Shown one piece after another: positions 45,690 through 56,580 of a DNA stretch of 64,000 bases. Origin of the DNA: Fundidesulfovibrio soli (lineage in GTDB: Bacteria > Desulfobacterota > Desulfovibrionia > Desulfovibrionales > Desulfovibrionaceae); contig NZ_JAKZKW010000001.1 of NCBI RefSeq assembly GCF_022808695.1, positions 310,001 through 374,000 on the forward strand, written 5' to 3'. How positions within the stretch are numbered: the stretch's first letter is position 1; every line of letters begins with the position of its first letter. The position numbers and the translations under genes are program-made. Under the pieces are notes generated by a model, which did no database searches, had not been told where the DNA came from, and saw nothing but the letters and a program-made list of their open reading frames with translations.

Positions 45690-48600
45690 ATGGCCCTTAC
45701 CAGCGAGGAGAGCAAAGCCAAGCGGCTCCTCCAGGAGTTTGTCCGGGAGACGATTCCCGAATATATCATCGACGGTTCGCATTCAATCGTCGCGCAGGAC
45801 GGCGTCCAAAAAATCGACGTCAAGAAAAGAGAGCAATACTGGGATGTGGAGGGGCAAGTCCAGGGGGAAGATTTCCAGGTCTACACTTCGGAACTTGGCC
45901 TCAACCTCGAAGACGAGACTGTCACATTCTTCTGCAATTGTCCCGACTCCTTCTCGGGCGTCTGCCGCCACGTTGGCGCCACTGCCCTCAAATACATAAA
46001 GTCGCTCGAAACCAGCAAACACCAGGTCGCCGCTGGGGACTCCAAGCCCAAGACCGAATGGCGCCAGAGCTTCCGCAGCTTCTTCGCCACAGCCTTCGAG
46101 CCGGAGCCGGGTAAGCACTATATCATCTATCGCTTCTACCCCGAGCTGGGCCGCCTGCAGGTGGCGTTCTTCCGGGGCCGCCAGAACAAGTCCGGCCTCT
46201 CCCAGGTGCACACCGAAATCACCCTGGAACAGATCATCCAGAACCCGGACTGGTGCGAAACCGCTCCCAGCCTGCCCCTGGTGGCGGAGCAGATCGGCCA
46301 CTACCTCGACTACCGCGGCCACCGCGTGGACATTCCGCCGGGCCTGATCTCCTGGTTCCTGTGGGCCATCAGCAAGGAATACTATCTTTACTGGCAGGAC
46401 ACCGACCAGCCCGTGCGCATCGAGTCTTCCACCATGCGCCTGCAATTGCGCCCCATCCTCGACGAGGAAGAAGGCCTGCACTTCGATATCTACCTGGCCC
46501 GGCCTGGCAAGGCGCCCTTCGCCATCCAAGGTCAGGAGGCCCTCTTCTACGGGCAGCTTCCCCTCTGGGTATGCTGGAACAAGGGATTCTTCCCGGTGCA
46601 GACCGGCCTGCCCCCCCAGTTCATTCGCGACATGGTGGAGAACCAGCCCACTATCCCCAACGTCGACGTTTCCGAATTTCTCGACCGTGTCTGGACCAAG
46701 TTCCCCGCCTCAGACCTGCACGGCCAGAAGGAATTCCTGGAGCGGATGCAGCCCAGCTTCCTGCCCGCCAATTACAGCCCCAAGCTGTTTCTGGACGAGG
46801 AAGGCAGCCTGCTCACCCTCCAGGTGCAGAACGTCTACGAGACCGAACACGGCGAGATTTTCCAGGAAGGACCCAACCCCGAGTTGCAGACGGGCTCCTA
46901 CACTTTCGAGGGCAAGAGCTACCTCATGGCCCGCGACCAGGACGCCGAGGCGGCCCTGATCACGCAGTTGCAGGAGATGAACTTCCAGCCGCGCAACAAC
47001 GCCAACTGGTTCCTGGAGCCGGAAGAGGCCATCGTCTTCCTCCTGGACGCCTACCCCAGGCTGGTGGAAAAATATCGCGTCTTCGGCGAGAAGAACCTCA
47101 CCCGCTACAAGGTGCGCCTCACGCAGCCGGTGATCGTGGCCGAGGTGGAGTCCGACGAGAAGGAGAAGTGGTTCGACCTGGATCTGGCCGTCCAGTACGA
47201 CGACCAGCGCGTGCCCATCGACAAGATCTGGAAGGCCTGGACCCAGGGCAAGCGCTACGTCCAGCTCAAGGACGGCTCCTACACCAGCCTGCCCGAAAGC
47301 TGGCTCAAGCGCATCGGGCACAAGCTGAGGGCCCTGGGCTACGATCCGGACAAGCCGCCCCAGACGCGCTTCAAGCAGTTCGAAGCCCCTGTGCTGGACA
47401 AGATCCTTGAGGATCTGCCCGAGGCCCACACGGACTCCTTCTGGAATTCCCTGCGCGAGAAGATCCACAGCTTCGAGGAGATCGCGGCCGTCAATGTGCC
47501 CAAGGGCCTCAACGCACAGCTGCGCCCCTACCAGGTTCAGGGCCTCTCCTACCTCAACTTCCTGCGCGACTACGGTTTCGGCGGCATCCTGGCGGACGAA
47601 ATGGGCCTGGGCAAGACCGTGCAGACCCTCACCTTCATCCTGCACATGGCCACCCGCGGTCATCAGGCGCCCAACCTGATCGTGGTGCCCACCTCGGTGC
47701 TCCCCAACTGGGACCGCGAGGCCGAGAAGTTCGTGCCGCAGCTCAAGCGGCTCATCGTCTACGGAGCCAAACGCGAGGGCATGTTCAAGAAGATCGCCGA
47801 GTCGGACCTGGTGATAACCACCTACGCCCTGCTGCGCCGCGACCTGGACGAGCTGCTCAACTTCGAGTTCAACTCCATCATCCTGGACGAAGCCCAGAAC
47901 ATCAAGAACCCCAACACCATCACCGCCCGCTCCGTGCGCCGGCTCAACGGCAAGATGCGCCTGTGCCTCTCGGGCACGCCCATCGAGAACAACCTCTTCG
48001 AGCTCTGGAGCCTCTTCGAGTTCCTGATGCCGGGCTTCCTGGGCAGCCAGAACTCCTTCCAGCGCGGCATCGTCAAACCCATCAAGGACGGCGACGAGGA
48101 GACCCTGGATTACCTGCGCGGCCGAGTGAAGCCTTTCATCCTGCGCAGGACCAAGTCCGAGGTGGCCAAGGACCTGCCGCCCAAGGTGGAGAACGTCCAG
48201 TACTGCGCCCTCATCGAGGAGCAGGCCGAACTCTACTCCGCCCTGGCCAAGAAGCTGCGCGACCAGGTGCTCAGGGACGTGGACGAGAAGGGCATGGCCA
48301 AGTCCCAGATGTCCATCCTGGACGCCCTGCTCAAGCTGCGCCAGATCTGCTGCCACCCCAGGCTCCTCAAGCTGGACATGCCCGGCGTGAACACCAACCT
48401 GCCCTCCGGCAAGTTCGACACCTTCAAGGACCTGGTCACCGATATCGTGGAGGAAGGCCACAAGGTCCTGGTGTTCTCGCAGTTCGTGCAGATGCTGCAC
48501 ATCATCCGCAGCTGGCTGCAGATCAACCAGACGCCTTTCGCCTACCTGGACGGCTCCAGCAAGGACCGCTTCGAGCAGGTGGACCGCTTCAACAACACGC

Positions 48601-48911
48601 CGGAGATCCCCATCTTCCTCATCTCGCTCAAGGCGGGCGGCACCGGCCTGAACCTGACCAGCGCGGACTACGTGATCCACTACGACCCCTGGTGGAACCC
48701 CGCCGTGGAGAACCAGGCCACCGACCGTACCCACCGCATCGGCCAGAAGCGGCAGGTGTTCGCCTACAAGCTCATCTGCTCCAACACGGTGGAAGAGAAG
48801 ATATTGAAGCTCCAGGAGATGAAGAAGGGGGTGGCCGAGGCCATCATCCCCGGTCAGGACGCCTGGAAGAGCCTGACCAGAAACGACCTGGAGATGCTCT
48901 TCGAGGTCTAG
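45690..48911 (+). CDS. SNF2-family helicase with SWIM zinc finger
   Basis: A 1073-residue protein. A SWIM zinc motif lies at residues 82-94 (CNC...CRH). A long bacterial SNF2-associated region follows, then the SNF2 ATPase (LADEMGLGKTVQ near 636-647, DEAQNIKN, LSGTPIEN) and helicase C (FSQFVQML, SLKAGGTGLNL, ATDRTHRIGQ). It is a DNA translocase likely acting on protein-DNA or RNA polymerase complexes; the precise role is unknown. The start ATG 45690 is preceded by GGAGTAACG. Confidence 0.94.
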   Translation: MALTSEESKAKRLLQEFVRETIPEYIIDGSHSIVAQDGVQKIDVKKREQYWDVEGQVQGEDFQVYTSELGLNLEDETVTFFCNCPDSFSGVCRHVGATALKYIKSLETSKHQVAAGDSKPKTEWRQSFRSFFATAFEPEPGKHYIIYRFYPELGRLQVAFFRGRQNKSGLSQVHTEITLEQIIQNPDWCETAPSLPLVAEQIGHYLDYRGHRVDIPPGLISWFLWAISKEYYLYWQDTDQPVRIESSTMRLQLRPILDEEEGLHFDIYLARPGKAPFAIQGQEALFYGQLPLWVCWNKGFFPVQTGLPPQFIRDMVENQPTIPNVDVSEFLDRVWTKFPASDLHGQKEFLERMQPSFLPANYSPKLFLDEEGSLLTLQVQNVYETEHGEIFQEGPNPELQTGSYTFEGKSYLMARDQDAEAALITQLQEMNFQPRNNANWFLEPEEAIVFLLDAYPRLVEKYRVFGEKNLTRYKVRLTQPVIVAEVESDEKEKWFDLDLAVQYDDQRVPIDKIWKAWTQGKRYVQLKDGSYTSLPESWLKRIGHKLRALGYDPDKPPQTRFKQFEAPVLDKILEDLPEAHTDSFWNSLREKIHSFEEIAAVNVPKGLNAQLRPYQVQGLSYLNFLRDYGFGGILADEMGLGKTVQTLTFILHMATRGHQAPNLIVVPTSVLPNWDREAEKFVPQLKRLIVYGAKREGMFKKIAESDLVITTYALLRRDLDELLNFEFNSIILDEAQNIKNPNTITARSVRRLNGKMRLCLSGTPIENNLFELWSLFEFLMPGFLGSQNSFQRGIVKPIKDGDEETLDYLRGRVKPFILRRTKSEVAKDLPPKVENVQYCALIEEQAELYSALAKKLRDQVLRDVDEKGMAKSQMSILDALLKLRQICCHPRLLKLDMPGVNTNLPSGKFDTFKDLVTDIVEEGHKVLVFSQFVQMLHIIRSWLQINQTPFAYLDGSSKDRFEQVDRFNNTPEIPIFLISLKAGGTGLNLTSADYVIHYDPWWNPAVENQATDRTHRIGQKRQVFAYKLICSNTVEEKILKLQEMKKGVAEAIIPGQDAWKSLTRNDLEMLFEV

Positions 48912-48967
48912 AGAATCATCCGTCTGGCCGGGTAATCCGGCGCATAATCCTCATTGTGAAACTACAG

Positions 48968-49002
48968 GACCGGCAGGATCAAACCTGCCGGTCTTTTTGT
49001 TT
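48968..49002 (+). terminator. Terminator after the SNF2 gene
   Basis: Stem GACCGGCAGG / CCTGCCGGTC, 6-nt loop, followed by TTTTTGTTT. The following 300 bp to the next start show no gene or riboswitch I can name. Confidence 0.92.
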
Positions 49003-49300
49003 CGCACCCTACGTACAAAACCCCATGCACCGCCCAGGCCGAGGAGATCAGATAACGACTTACAGCATGTGACCTATCCACTTTGCACTCTAAAAAAACC
49101 AGCACACGACAATGGAAACACTACGAAGCATCAAGCATTTTCCCACCCACATCACCACGGCATTCTCTTGAAGGGGATCATCCCGGTGAATCGAACCCAG
49201 TGAATTATTTCACTTGTTTTCATCTCCGACCCTCGATAGGAGATGCGGACGGCCTGGGGGGGCTGCTTCTAACTGTAGGGTTTTGCCGAATGGGGGGGAT

Positions 49301-51355
49301 ATGAATCTATTCCGTGACCTGAGCATTTTCTTCAAACTCGCAATGGGCTTTCTCAGCCTCGTGGCTCTTACTCTCGTCATCGTGGTCAGCAGCCACTTCG
49401 TGCTCTCGGGAATCAGCGCGGATTCAGGCGAGGTGGCGGCCGTGTGGTCTCCGGCCATGGCGGTGAGCGCCGACATGAACAAAGCCGCCAACGATTTCAG
49501 GCGCGCCGAATTCCGCTACATCCTCTCCGACAGCGAGGCCGAACGTTCCAAGGCCATGGGCAGGATCACCAAGGCCCGGCAGGCCCTGGAGGCCGCGGAG
49601 GCCAAGCTCGGCAAACTGGCCCTCACGAAGGACTGCACGGACATGCTGCGCCAGTTCTCCACCAAGTGGAGGGAGTTCCTTCCCGTAAGCGAAAAGGTGG
49701 TCCAGCTTGCGACCTCCGGCAAGAAGGAGGAGGCATCGCTGCTGATGGCAGGCGATTCCTCCAAGCGCTTCAACGAAGCCATGGACAACCTGGACAAGCT
49801 CACGGAGTTGACCCAGACCCACGGGCTGCAGAACAGTTCCAAGGTGGTGGCTGACGCCGAAAAGGGTGAACTCAAGGTGCTCGTCCTCTCCGGCATTGTC
49901 ATCTTCCTGGGCCTGGGTGCGGCCCTGCTGCTGCCCCGGCGCATCACCAGGAGGTTGCGCGCCACCCAGGAGCTGGCCGAAAGCGTAGCGGCGGGCAACC
50001 TCGACGCCTGTGTGGAAGTCGACAGCCAGGACGAGCTCGGCAAGCTGCAGAAATCCATCATGGACATGCTGTGCAAGATCAAGGAGGAGATGTCCTTCGC
50101 CAAAGGCGTGCTCAAGGGCTTCACGGTGCCCTGCTCCGTCTTCTCCAAGGAGGACACCACGCTCTTCACCAACCAGCTCATGGTGGACCTGATCGAACGC
50201 GGGGGCAAACCGGAGGACTACACCGGGCAGACTTCCGGCGGCTACATCTGGGGCGACCCCAAGCGCGAGACCCTCTCCACCAAGGCCCTGCGCGAAGGGC
50301 GCACCCTCTCCACCGAGATGGAGTTCACCACACACAAGGGGTCGAAGCGATTCGCCCGCATCTCCTCCGCTCCTTTCTCCGACGACCAGGGCAACACCCT
50401 GGGGACCATCTCCGTCTGGATGGACCTCACCGCCATCAAGGAGCAGGAGCAGCTGATCGCCAGCCAGCAGGAGCAGCTCCTCAAGACGGCCTCCGACGCG
50501 GAGCTGGTGGCCGAGGCCGTCTCCTCCGCCAGCGAGGAGCTCTCCGCCCAGGTGGAGCAGGCCTCGCGCGGTGCGGACTTGCAGCGCGGCCGGGCAGCCG
50601 AGACGGCTACCGCCATGGAGGAGATGAACGCCACCGTGACCGAGGTGGCCCGCAACGCCCAGGCCGCGGCCCAGCGCTCCGACGCGGCCAGGACAAAGGC
50701 CCAGGAGGGCATGGGCGTGGTCAAGGAGGTAATCACCTCCATGGAGCAGGTGCGCTCTCAGGCCCTCACCCTCAAGGACCGCATGTCCTCCCTGGAGGAG
50801 CGGGCCCTGAGCATCGGGCGCATCCTGAACGTGATCACCGACATCGCCGACCAGACCAACCTGCTGGCCTTGAACGCCGCCATCGAGGCTGCCCGCGCGG
50901 GCGAGGCCGGGCGCGGCTTCGCTGTGGTGGCTGACGAGGTCCGCAAACTGGCCGAGAAGACCATGGCGGCAACCCACGAAGTGGAGTCCTCCATCTCCGG
51001 CATTCAGAACGAAGCCAAGGAGAACATGGCCAGCGTGGACACAACCGCCCAGTTCATCGAAAAGGTGACCAGGCTGGCGGAGACCTCCGGAGACTCCCTG
51101 GAAGAGATCGTGCATTTGGCGGACTCCACGTCGCTCGAAGTCCACAACATCGCGACGGCAGCGGAGCAGCAGTCCGCCGCCAGCGGCGAGATCAACACGT
51201 CCGTGGCGGACATAAACCGCATCTCCGAAGAAACGGCCCAGACCATGTCGCATTCGGCCGATGCGGTGGCCGATCTGGCGAACCAGGCCGGCAAGCTGCA
51301 GCGTGTCATCGCGGGCATGCGAAATGGCGGGTCTCCCGCCGCCATCGGCATGTAG
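49301..51355 (+). CDS. Methyl-accepting chemotaxis protein (4HB-HAMP-PAS)
   Basis: A 684-residue chemoreceptor. TM1 about 12-33, a four-helix-bundle periplasmic sensor (about 35-190), TM2 192-212, HAMP, then a cytosolic PAS (about 265-380) with a conserved Pro-Cys (FTVPCSVF). The signalling tip is [41 protein letters not shown]. It is a paralogue of the reverse-strand chemoreceptor 0.5 kb away: the HAMP-PAS-signal parts are alike and the sensor domains differ. ATG 49301 has GGGGGGAT upstream. Confidence 0.93.
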   Translation: MNLFRDLSIFFKLAMGFLSLVALTLVIVVSSHFVLSGISADSGEVAAVWSPAMAVSADMNKAANDFRRAEFRYILSDSEAERSKAMGRITKARQALEAAEAKLGKLALTKDCTDMLRQFSTKWREFLPVSEKVVQLATSGKKEEASLLMAGDSSKRFNEAMDNLDKLTELTQTHGLQNSSKVVADAEKGELKVLVLSGIVIFLGLGAALLLPRRITRRLRATQELAESVAAGNLDACVEVDSQDELGKLQKSIMDMLCKIKEEMSFAKGVLKGFTVPCSVFSKEDTTLFTNQLMVDLIERGGKPEDYTGQTSGGYIWGDPKRETLSTKALREGRTLSTEMEFTTHKGSKRFARISSAPFSDDQGNTLGTISVWMDLTAIKEQEQLIASQQEQLLKTASDAELVAEAVSSASEELSAQVEQASRGADLQRGRAAETATAMEEMNATVTEVARNAQAAAQRSDAARTKAQEGMGVVKEVITSMEQVRSQALTLKDRMSSLEERALSIGRILNVITDIADQTNLLALNAAIEAARAGEAGRGFAVVADEVRKLAEKTMAATHEVESSISGIQNEAKENMASVDTTAQFIEKVTRLAETSGDSLEEIVHLADSTSLEVHNIATAAEQQSAASGEINTSVADINRISEETAQTMSHSADAVADLANQAGKLQRVIAGMRNGGSPAAIGM

Positions 51356-51382
51356 CCTCTACAACCGCTTCAGAACACAGCC

Positions 51383-51407
51383 AAGGCCCGGGCAACCGGG
51401 CCTTTTT
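51383..51407 (+). terminator. Terminator after chemoreceptor
   Basis: AAGGCCCGG / CCGGGCCTT with a GCAA loop, followed by TTT. Confidence 0.88.
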
Positions 51408-51450
51408 CATTTCTCCCGCCAAGCAGTTGAATGCATGAATTTTTATATAC

Positions 51451-51479
51451 TTGACGAATATAGTATTAAATATTATAGC
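51451..51479 (+). promoter_or_regulatory. AT-rich promoter-like segment
   Basis: TTGACG (51451-51456) with TATAGC (51474-51479) at a 17-bp spacing, or TATTAT (51471-51476) at 14 bp, inside a marked AT-rich island between GC-rich genes. It precedes the small hypothetical gene. Confidence 0.4.
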
Positions 51480-51492
51480 CTCCCATAGGGCG

Positions 51493-51792
51493 ATGCACAG
51501 AAGCATTGCACATATGGCAGGGTTGGACATGATCACGGACAAGGACATCTCATATCTGGGCAAGCTCGCGCCCGTCGCCCAGTTGCTCGAACTGCTGGGC
51601 CAACAGGAACAACCGGCGGTCCGTTCGCCAGAGGTGTTCCTGTCCATGGCCAGGGATGTGTGGGAGGTCTATGGACTGCTTGTGAGCAGGCTGAACGACG
51701 AACTCACCTGCCGGGACGACTCGATCAACAGCGCCCACTATTACGACAGGCTTGAAGGGCGCGTTCGCGCCGCATTGAAAGAGTTGGCCTGA
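51493..51792 (+). CDS. Small hypothetical protein
   Basis: At most 99 residues from ATG 51493; starts at 51514 or 51529 (MITDKDISYLG) are also possible, and the last has an AGGG upstream. The protein is helical and soluble (LAPVAQLLELLGQQ...VFLSMARDVWEVYGLLVSRLNDELTCRDDSINSAHYYDRLEGRVRAALKELA). I do not recognise the family. It lies between the two chemoreceptor genes and may be related to their regulation. Confidence 0.6.
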   Translation: MHRSIAHMAGLDMITDKDISYLGKLAPVAQLLELLGQQEQPAVRSPEVFLSMARDVWEVYGLLVSRLNDELTCRDDSINSAHYYDRLEGRVRAALKELA

Positions 51793-51887
51793 CAAGCCTC
51801 AGAACCCCTCTCAAACGGCGGGGCCGCCCCCATGTCCGGCGGACGGTCCTTGAAAGGGGCTTGCCAGCGTCCGGCGGAGGGGCAAGC

Positions 51888-53903
51888 TCAGCCTTGCATC
51901 TCGCGGATCACCGATTCGATGGATCTTGCCAGCTCCGCCACGTCCTCCGTGGCCCGGGCCAGTTGGCGCATGATGGAGCTGTTTTCGTCCGCGATGCGGT
52001 TCACGTCGTCCACCGAGCGGGTGATCTCCTCAGAGGCGGATGACTGCTGCTCCGCCGCTGTGGCTATGGAGCGGATCATGTCGGCGGTGCTCACGGATAC
52101 AGCCACAATGCTCGCCAGGGCTTCACCCGCCTTGTTGACCATATCCGCGCCGGTTTCGATTTCGCGGCCCGCCGCCTCCATCATGTCGATGTTCAGGCGG
52201 GTGGCGTCCTGAATGCCCACGATGGCGGCGTTGACCTCGCCCGTGGCGTGCATGGTCTTTTCCGCCAGCTTGCGCACCTCGTCGGCCACCACGGCGAATC
52301 CGCGCCCGGCCTCGCCCGCGCGGGCCGCCTCGATGGCGGCGTTCAAGGCCAGCAGGTTGGTCTGGTCGGCGATATCGTTGATGATGTTCATCACGCTGCC
52401 CACACTGCTCACCTGATCGCCCAGGGCATGAAGGCTGTGACGAATGGCGTCGGCCTGCTCCCGGACGCCCATGATCGAATTAATGGACGCCTTGGCGATG
52501 GCCTGGCCTTCCTCGGCTTTCTGCCTCGCGCTGTCGGCGCTGCCGGAGGCGTCCCCGGAGTTGCGCGCCACCTCCAGGATCGAGGCGTTCATCTCCTCCA
52601 CGGCCGTGGCCGTTTCCTGGATGCGCTCGCGCTGCATGCCGGAACCGACGCTGGCCTCCTCGATCTGTTCCGAGAGCAGCCGCGCGGACGACGTCAGCCC
52701 GATGGCGATCTGGTCTGCGCGCAGCGCGGCGTGGGCCAGGGTTTCGTGCTGTTGCTTGATGCGCTCCTGCTGCAGGTGCAACTCTGTGATGTCCTCCCAG
52801 AACATGATGGAGCCGAGGATCTCGCCGTCCATATCGAAGAACGGGGTGGTCACCACGTTGGCGTGGACCACCTTGCCCGACGGGCAGACCCGCTCCCGCT
52901 TGCCGCGGAATTCCCGGCGCTCCTCGATGGCCTGGTCAGCGATGGTAAAGCGGTTCTCGTCGTTCCAGAAGAAGACGCCGGGCCTCTGCCCGATGTAGGT
53001 TTCGGGTGTGCCTTCCTTTTCGAGCAGGTCGCAGATCAGGGTGTTTAGCCACAGGACCTTGTGGTCCGGGCCCACCAGCACGCACGGGGTCGGGATGGCT
53101 TTGAGCACGCCGCCCGAAAAGCCGAGCTTGTTTTTGAGGTCCGCAACCATTTTGGCCAGGCTCTGGCCGAGGGTAGCCAGTTCGTCCTGCCCGGTGACCG
53201 AAAAATTCACTGAGAAATCGCCATCGGCCACCCGCGAGCAGCCTTGCGCGATGGCGGTCACCTTGGAGACCAGCAGCCTCCTGATGGCATAGATGCAGGT
53301 GCCTACCAGCAGCACCAGGCCGGCCAAGCCCACCAGGGCAGTCGTCATGATGTGGGAGTCGGCCTCCTTCCAATCGTCAGAAACATCGTTGAGCAGCACG
53401 ATCTGGCCCAGTATGGGCTGGCTCGCCCCATGGCAGTGGTGGCAGCGTTCGGCGTTGGGGATGCTGATGATCCTGGCGCTCCTGCGTTTGCCGCCTTCGT
53501 CCGCCATGAGCGAGGTTTTGACCGGGGAAGCGAGGGCGCGCTTGACCTCCGCGAGCAGCTCAGCGTCCGTGAGCACGGTCCCGATATCCTTGCGGACGGC
53601 GGAGCTGTCGGTGGCGTAGGTCACGTTGCCCTGGAAGTTGGTCATGTAGGCCGCGATCCGGGGAAATTTCTCGCGTATCTCGGTGAACTCCCCCGTGGTG
53701 GCGGCATTGTCGCCCACGACCATGGGCTTGGCGATATCCATATAGACAAGATCAGCCAGTTCCTCGGAGGCGGACTCGATGGATTGCCGCAGCATGCTCT
53801 TTTGCGAGGCCGCGTTGAAGACGATGATGACGCCGAACACGGCCAGCGATATGGAGGCCACGAGAATTGCGATCTTGGCGTTAATCGATTTCATGATAAA
53901 CAT
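51888..53903 (-). CDS. Heme-c-containing methyl-accepting chemotaxis protein, DcrA-like
   Basis: A 671-residue chemoreceptor. TM1 about 10-30, a periplasmic sensor of ~155 residues with one c-type heme motif CHHCH (154-158), TM2 about 187-207, HAMP, PAS (about 285-400) and an MCP signalling domain with the same tip sequence as its neighbour. DcrA of Desulfovibrio vulgaris is a known heme-c oxygen/redox chemoreceptor with this architecture. Start 53903 is chosen for its GGAG ribosome-binding site; 53894 is possible. A cytochrome gene lies 123 bp upstream in the same direction. Confidence 0.92.
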   Translation of the reverse strand: MFIMKSINAKIAILVASISLAVFGVIIVFNAASQKSMLRQSIESASEELADLVYMDIAKPMVVGDNAATTGEFTEIREKFPRIAAYMTNFQGNVTYATDSSAVRKDIGTVLTDAELLAEVKRALASPVKTSLMADEGGKRRSARIISIPNAERCHHCHGASQPILGQIVLLNDVSDDWKEADSHIMTTALVGLAGLVLLVGTCIYAIRRLLVSKVTAIAQGCSRVADGDFSVNFSVTGQDELATLGQSLAKMVADLKNKLGFSGGVLKAIPTPCVLVGPDHKVLWLNTLICDLLEKEGTPETYIGQRPGVFFWNDENRFTIADQAIEERREFRGKRERVCPSGKVVHANVVTTPFFDMDGEILGSIMFWEDITELHLQQERIKQQHETLAHAALRADQIAIGLTSSARLLSEQIEEASVGSGMQRERIQETATAVEEMNASILEVARNSGDASGSADSARQKAEEGQAIAKASINSIMGVREQADAIRHSLHALGDQVSSVGSVMNIINDIADQTNLLALNAAIEAARAGEAGRGFAVVADEVRKLAEKTMHATGEVNAAIVGIQDATRLNIDMMEAAGREIETGADMVNKAGEALASIVAVSVSTADMIRSIATAAEQQSSASEEITRSVDDVNRIADENSSIMRQLARATEDVAELARSIESVIREMQG

Positions 53904-54025
53904 AGGGACTCCGCATGGGACACTGCACAACTGGCTGCCCCGGCCCATGATCTGGATGTGGAACAAGCGCCCCCGGTACGATCCGCCCGTGCGGTAATGG
54001 CCGTCACCCGGGCGTCCGTGGTCGG

Positions 54026-54475
54026 CTAATGCGCCCCGGACGCTACGAGAGGCTTGAACTTGAAGTCAGCCACGCGCTGCGGGTTATGGCAGACTACGCA
54101 GTCGGACAGCTTGGGCTTGGCTTGAATCAGCTTGGGGTCGCCGTTTGCGGCATGCGCGGAGCCGGGGCCGTGGCAGGTCTCGCAGCCCACGTACGACAGG
54201 TCGGGGGTCTTGTCCTTGCTCACGAAGCCGCCAGGCTTCTTGTAGCCCGTGGTGTGGCACTCATAGCAGCCGTTGATCTCCTCCTGCGTTAGCTTGGGGA
54301 TCATGACGGCAATGGAGTTCCAGGAATGAGACTTCTTGGAATACTTCGAGAAACTCTCGAACTGTGTGGTATGACACTGCCCGCAGGCCTTACTGCCAAC
54401 ATATACAGCCTGAGCATCGGCCAAGGAAGGGAAAAAGAAAAGAGACACGAACAAAACAACAACCAGTCGATTCAT
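54026..54475 (-). CDS. Periplasmic tetraheme cytochrome c
   Basis: A 149-residue protein with a signal peptide (cut near ADA, residues 19-21) and four CxxCH sites: CGQCH (31), CYECH (70), CETCH (98) and CVVCH (126). Spacing and the [11 protein letters not shown] segment are like cytochrome c554-type proteins, not the classical tetraheme c3. Further His residues could be distal ligands. It is upstream of, and parallel to, the heme-c chemoreceptor, so the pair may share expression. Confidence 0.92.
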   Translation of the reverse strand: MNRLVVVLFVSLFFFPSLADAQAVYVGSKACGQCHTTQFESFSKYSKKSHSWNSIAVMIPKLTQEEINGCYECHTTGYKKPGGFVSKDKTPDLSYVGCETCHGPGSAHAANGDPKLIQAKPKLSDCVVCHNPQRVADFKFKPLVASGAH

Positions 54476-54631
54476 AAACACCTCGACAAGGTAGAGTCTA
54501 TACCAACTTCTACACTGCAATGGAACAACTATACATGCAGACACATCGGTTGAGAGCAGACACAAACCGGGTGGTTGTTGCGATACACAGCAAACGCATA
54601 GGAGCATATGCGTCAATTGCGACAACGGCGA

Positions 54632-54645
54632 TCCGATATATCGGA
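54632..54645. promoter_or_regulatory. Perfect 14-bp palindrome upstream of cytochrome gene
   Basis: TCCGATATATCGGA lies 157 bp upstream of the cytochrome start. A second, weaker inverted repeat, CGCATA/TATGCG, is at about 54595-54612. Together they occupy the 340-bp gene-free gap 54476-54815 and could be an operator. Confidence 0.35.
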
Positions 54646-54815
54646 GTGGCCAGAGTCATATCCAAACGGAGATGGCCCTATGACATCTTGTGAAAATTAT
54701 AGCAAGGCAAAAATGTATGAAATCACAAGGGGGATGAGGTCATTCCCAAACAGAGGAGGCGGAGGAACAGGCTGGACCCTGCCCCCCGTGACTAAGCTGG
54801 CAGGCGGCTATTGCT

Positions 54816-56027
54816 TCAGGCCATGTCCCGGTCGCGGAAGCCGAGCAGATACAGCACAGCGTCAAGCCCAAGGGTGGTGATGGCGTGCCCGGCGCCCTCC
54901 TTGACCACGGGCTTGGCCCTGAAGGCGATACCCAGGCCCGCCAGGTTGAGCATGGGCAGGTCGTTGGCGCCGTCGCCCACGGCAATGGTCTGCAAGAGGG
55001 AGATGTTCTCCTTGGCGACGATCTCGCGCAGGCAGGACGCCTTGCGCTGGGCGTCCACGATCTCGCCCTCCACGTTGCCAGTGAGCAGGCCGTCGATGAT
55101 CTCCAGCTTGTTGGCGTGGACGTAGTCGATGCCAAGGCGCGACTGCAGCAGTTCTCCGAAATAGGTGAAGCCGCCGGAAATGATCGCGGTTTTGTAGCCG
55201 AAGCGCTTGAGGTTCTTCACCAGTTTCTCGGCCCCGTCGTTGAGGGGGATGCCCGCGGCCACGGACTCCAGCATGGAGGCGGGCATGCCCTTGAGCAGGC
55301 TGAGCCGTCTGCGCAGGCTCTGCTTGAAGTCCAGCTCGCCGCGCATGGCCGATTCGGTGATGGCCGCCACCTGCTCGCCCACTCCCCAGGCCTTGGCCAG
55401 CTCGTCGATGACCTCCACGCGGATGAGCGTGGAATCCATATCGAAGGCCACCAGCCGTCTGTTGCGGCGGAAGGCGTTGTCCTCCTGCAGGGCGATGTCC
55501 ACCCCAAGCCGGGCCGCGATGGCCAGGAAGGCCTTGCGCATGGCGGGCACATCCACTGGTTCGCCGCGAACGGAGAACTCGATGCAGGCCGGGCGCTGGG
55601 GGTCCGTCTCCGTAAGGGTGGGACGCCCGGTGAGCCGGTTGATGGACTGGATGTTCAAACCGTTCAGGGAGATCACGCTGGTCACGGCCGCCACCTGCTC
55701 CGCGCTGATGGTGCGCCCCAGCAGGGAGACGATCCAGCGCGGCTTGCCCGCCGAGTCCACCCAGTTGCTGTAATCCTCGGCGCTTACCGGGGTGAACTTG
55801 CAGCTGATGCCCATCTCGTGGGCGGCGTAGAGCAGATCCTTGACCACGGCGGCGGACTGGGCGTCCTCCGGGATGCGGATGAGCATGCCCAGGGACAGGT
55901 CGTCGTGGATGACGGCCTGGCCCACGTCGAGGATGTCCACCCCGTATTCCGCCAGGAGGCTTGAGAAGCTGGAGAGGATGCCTGTTTTGTCCGCGCCGAA
56001 TATATGTACCAGGAGGATGTCTTTCAT
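54816..56027 (-). CDS. serB: Phosphoserine phosphatase with N-terminal ACT domains
   Basis: A 403-residue protein. The N-terminal ~180 residues have two ACT-like regulatory domains (MKDILLVHIFGADKTGILSSF...; RWIVSLLGRTISAEQ). The C-terminal HAD domain has DMDSTLIRVEVIDELA, the serine motif IISGGFTYF and GDGANDLPML. It makes serine from phosphoserine and may be feedback-regulated through ACT. Confidence 0.95.
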   Translation of the reverse strand: MKDILLVHIFGADKTGILSSFSSLLAEYGVDILDVGQAVIHDDLSLGMLIRIPEDAQSAAVVKDLLYAAHEMGISCKFTPVSAEDYSNWVDSAGKPRWIVSLLGRTISAEQVAAVTSVISLNGLNIQSINRLTGRPTLTETDPQRPACIEFSVRGEPVDVPAMRKAFLAIAARLGVDIALQEDNAFRRNRRLVAFDMDSTLIRVEVIDELAKAWGVGEQVAAITESAMRGELDFKQSLRRRLSLLKGMPASMLESVAAGIPLNDGAEKLVKNLKRFGYKTAIISGGFTYFGELLQSRLGIDYVHANKLEIIDGLLTGNVEGEIVDAQRKASCLREIVAKENISLLQTIAVGDGANDLPMLNLAGLGIAFRAKPVVKEGAGHAITTLGLDAVLYLLGFRDRDMA

Positions 56028-56167
56028 GAGGGATTCCTTGTGCGTCCGAGGCGCTCTTTTTTCATAAATCGGGCGTGGCGTAAATGCGCCGGTCGACGCG
56101 GCGGCCAGGGAGCTTGGCCTTGACCTCGCTATGGGCTATCATGGGAAGAAAACGGAGGTTCAAAGCC

Positions 56168-56554
56168 ATGAGCGAGAAGCGAGCCGTCTGCACGGACAAG
56201 GCCCCCGCCGCCATCGGCCCTTATTCCCAGGCCGTCTGGGCGGGCGATCTGCTGTTCTGTTCCGGCCAGATACCCATAGACCCGGCCACCGGCCAGATCG
56301 TGGTCGGCAGCGCGGCCGACCAGGCCCGACAGGTGCTCGACAACATCTGCGCCGTGCTGGAAGCCGCGGGGCTGGGCCTTGACTCGGTGGTCAAGGCCAC
56401 GGTGTTCTTCAAGAACATGGAGGACTTCCAGGCCGTGAACGAAGTCTACGCCAGTTATTTCAAACCGCCCTACCCCGCCCGCTCCGGCGTGGAGGTGGCC
56501 AGGCTGCCCAGGGACGTGCTTGTTGAGATCGAGGTGATCGCCCGCAAGCCCTGA
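56168..56554 (+). CDS. ridA: Reactive intermediate/imine deaminase RidA
   Basis: A 128-residue YjgF/YER057c/UK114 protein with AIGPYSQAV, FCSGQIPIDPATG, and ARSGVEVARLPRDVLVEIEVIA; the Arg that binds the substrate carboxylate is present. It hydrolyses enamine/imine intermediates from PLP enzymes, which fits next to serB. A strong terminator follows. Confidence 0.96.
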   Translation: MSEKRAVCTDKAPAAIGPYSQAVWAGDLLFCSGQIPIDPATGQIVVGSAADQARQVLDNICAVLEAAGLGLDSVVKATVFFKNMEDFQAVNEVYASYFKPPYPARSGVEVARLPRDVLVEIEVIARKP

Positions 56555-56580
56555 CCGGATCGAGATTGGACTGCAGCGAA

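Noticed and set aside
49003-49300. Searched by eye for a c-di-GMP (GEMM) riboswitch ahead of the chemoreceptor
   Set aside because: The conserved GEMM core and tetraloop-receptor elements were not found.
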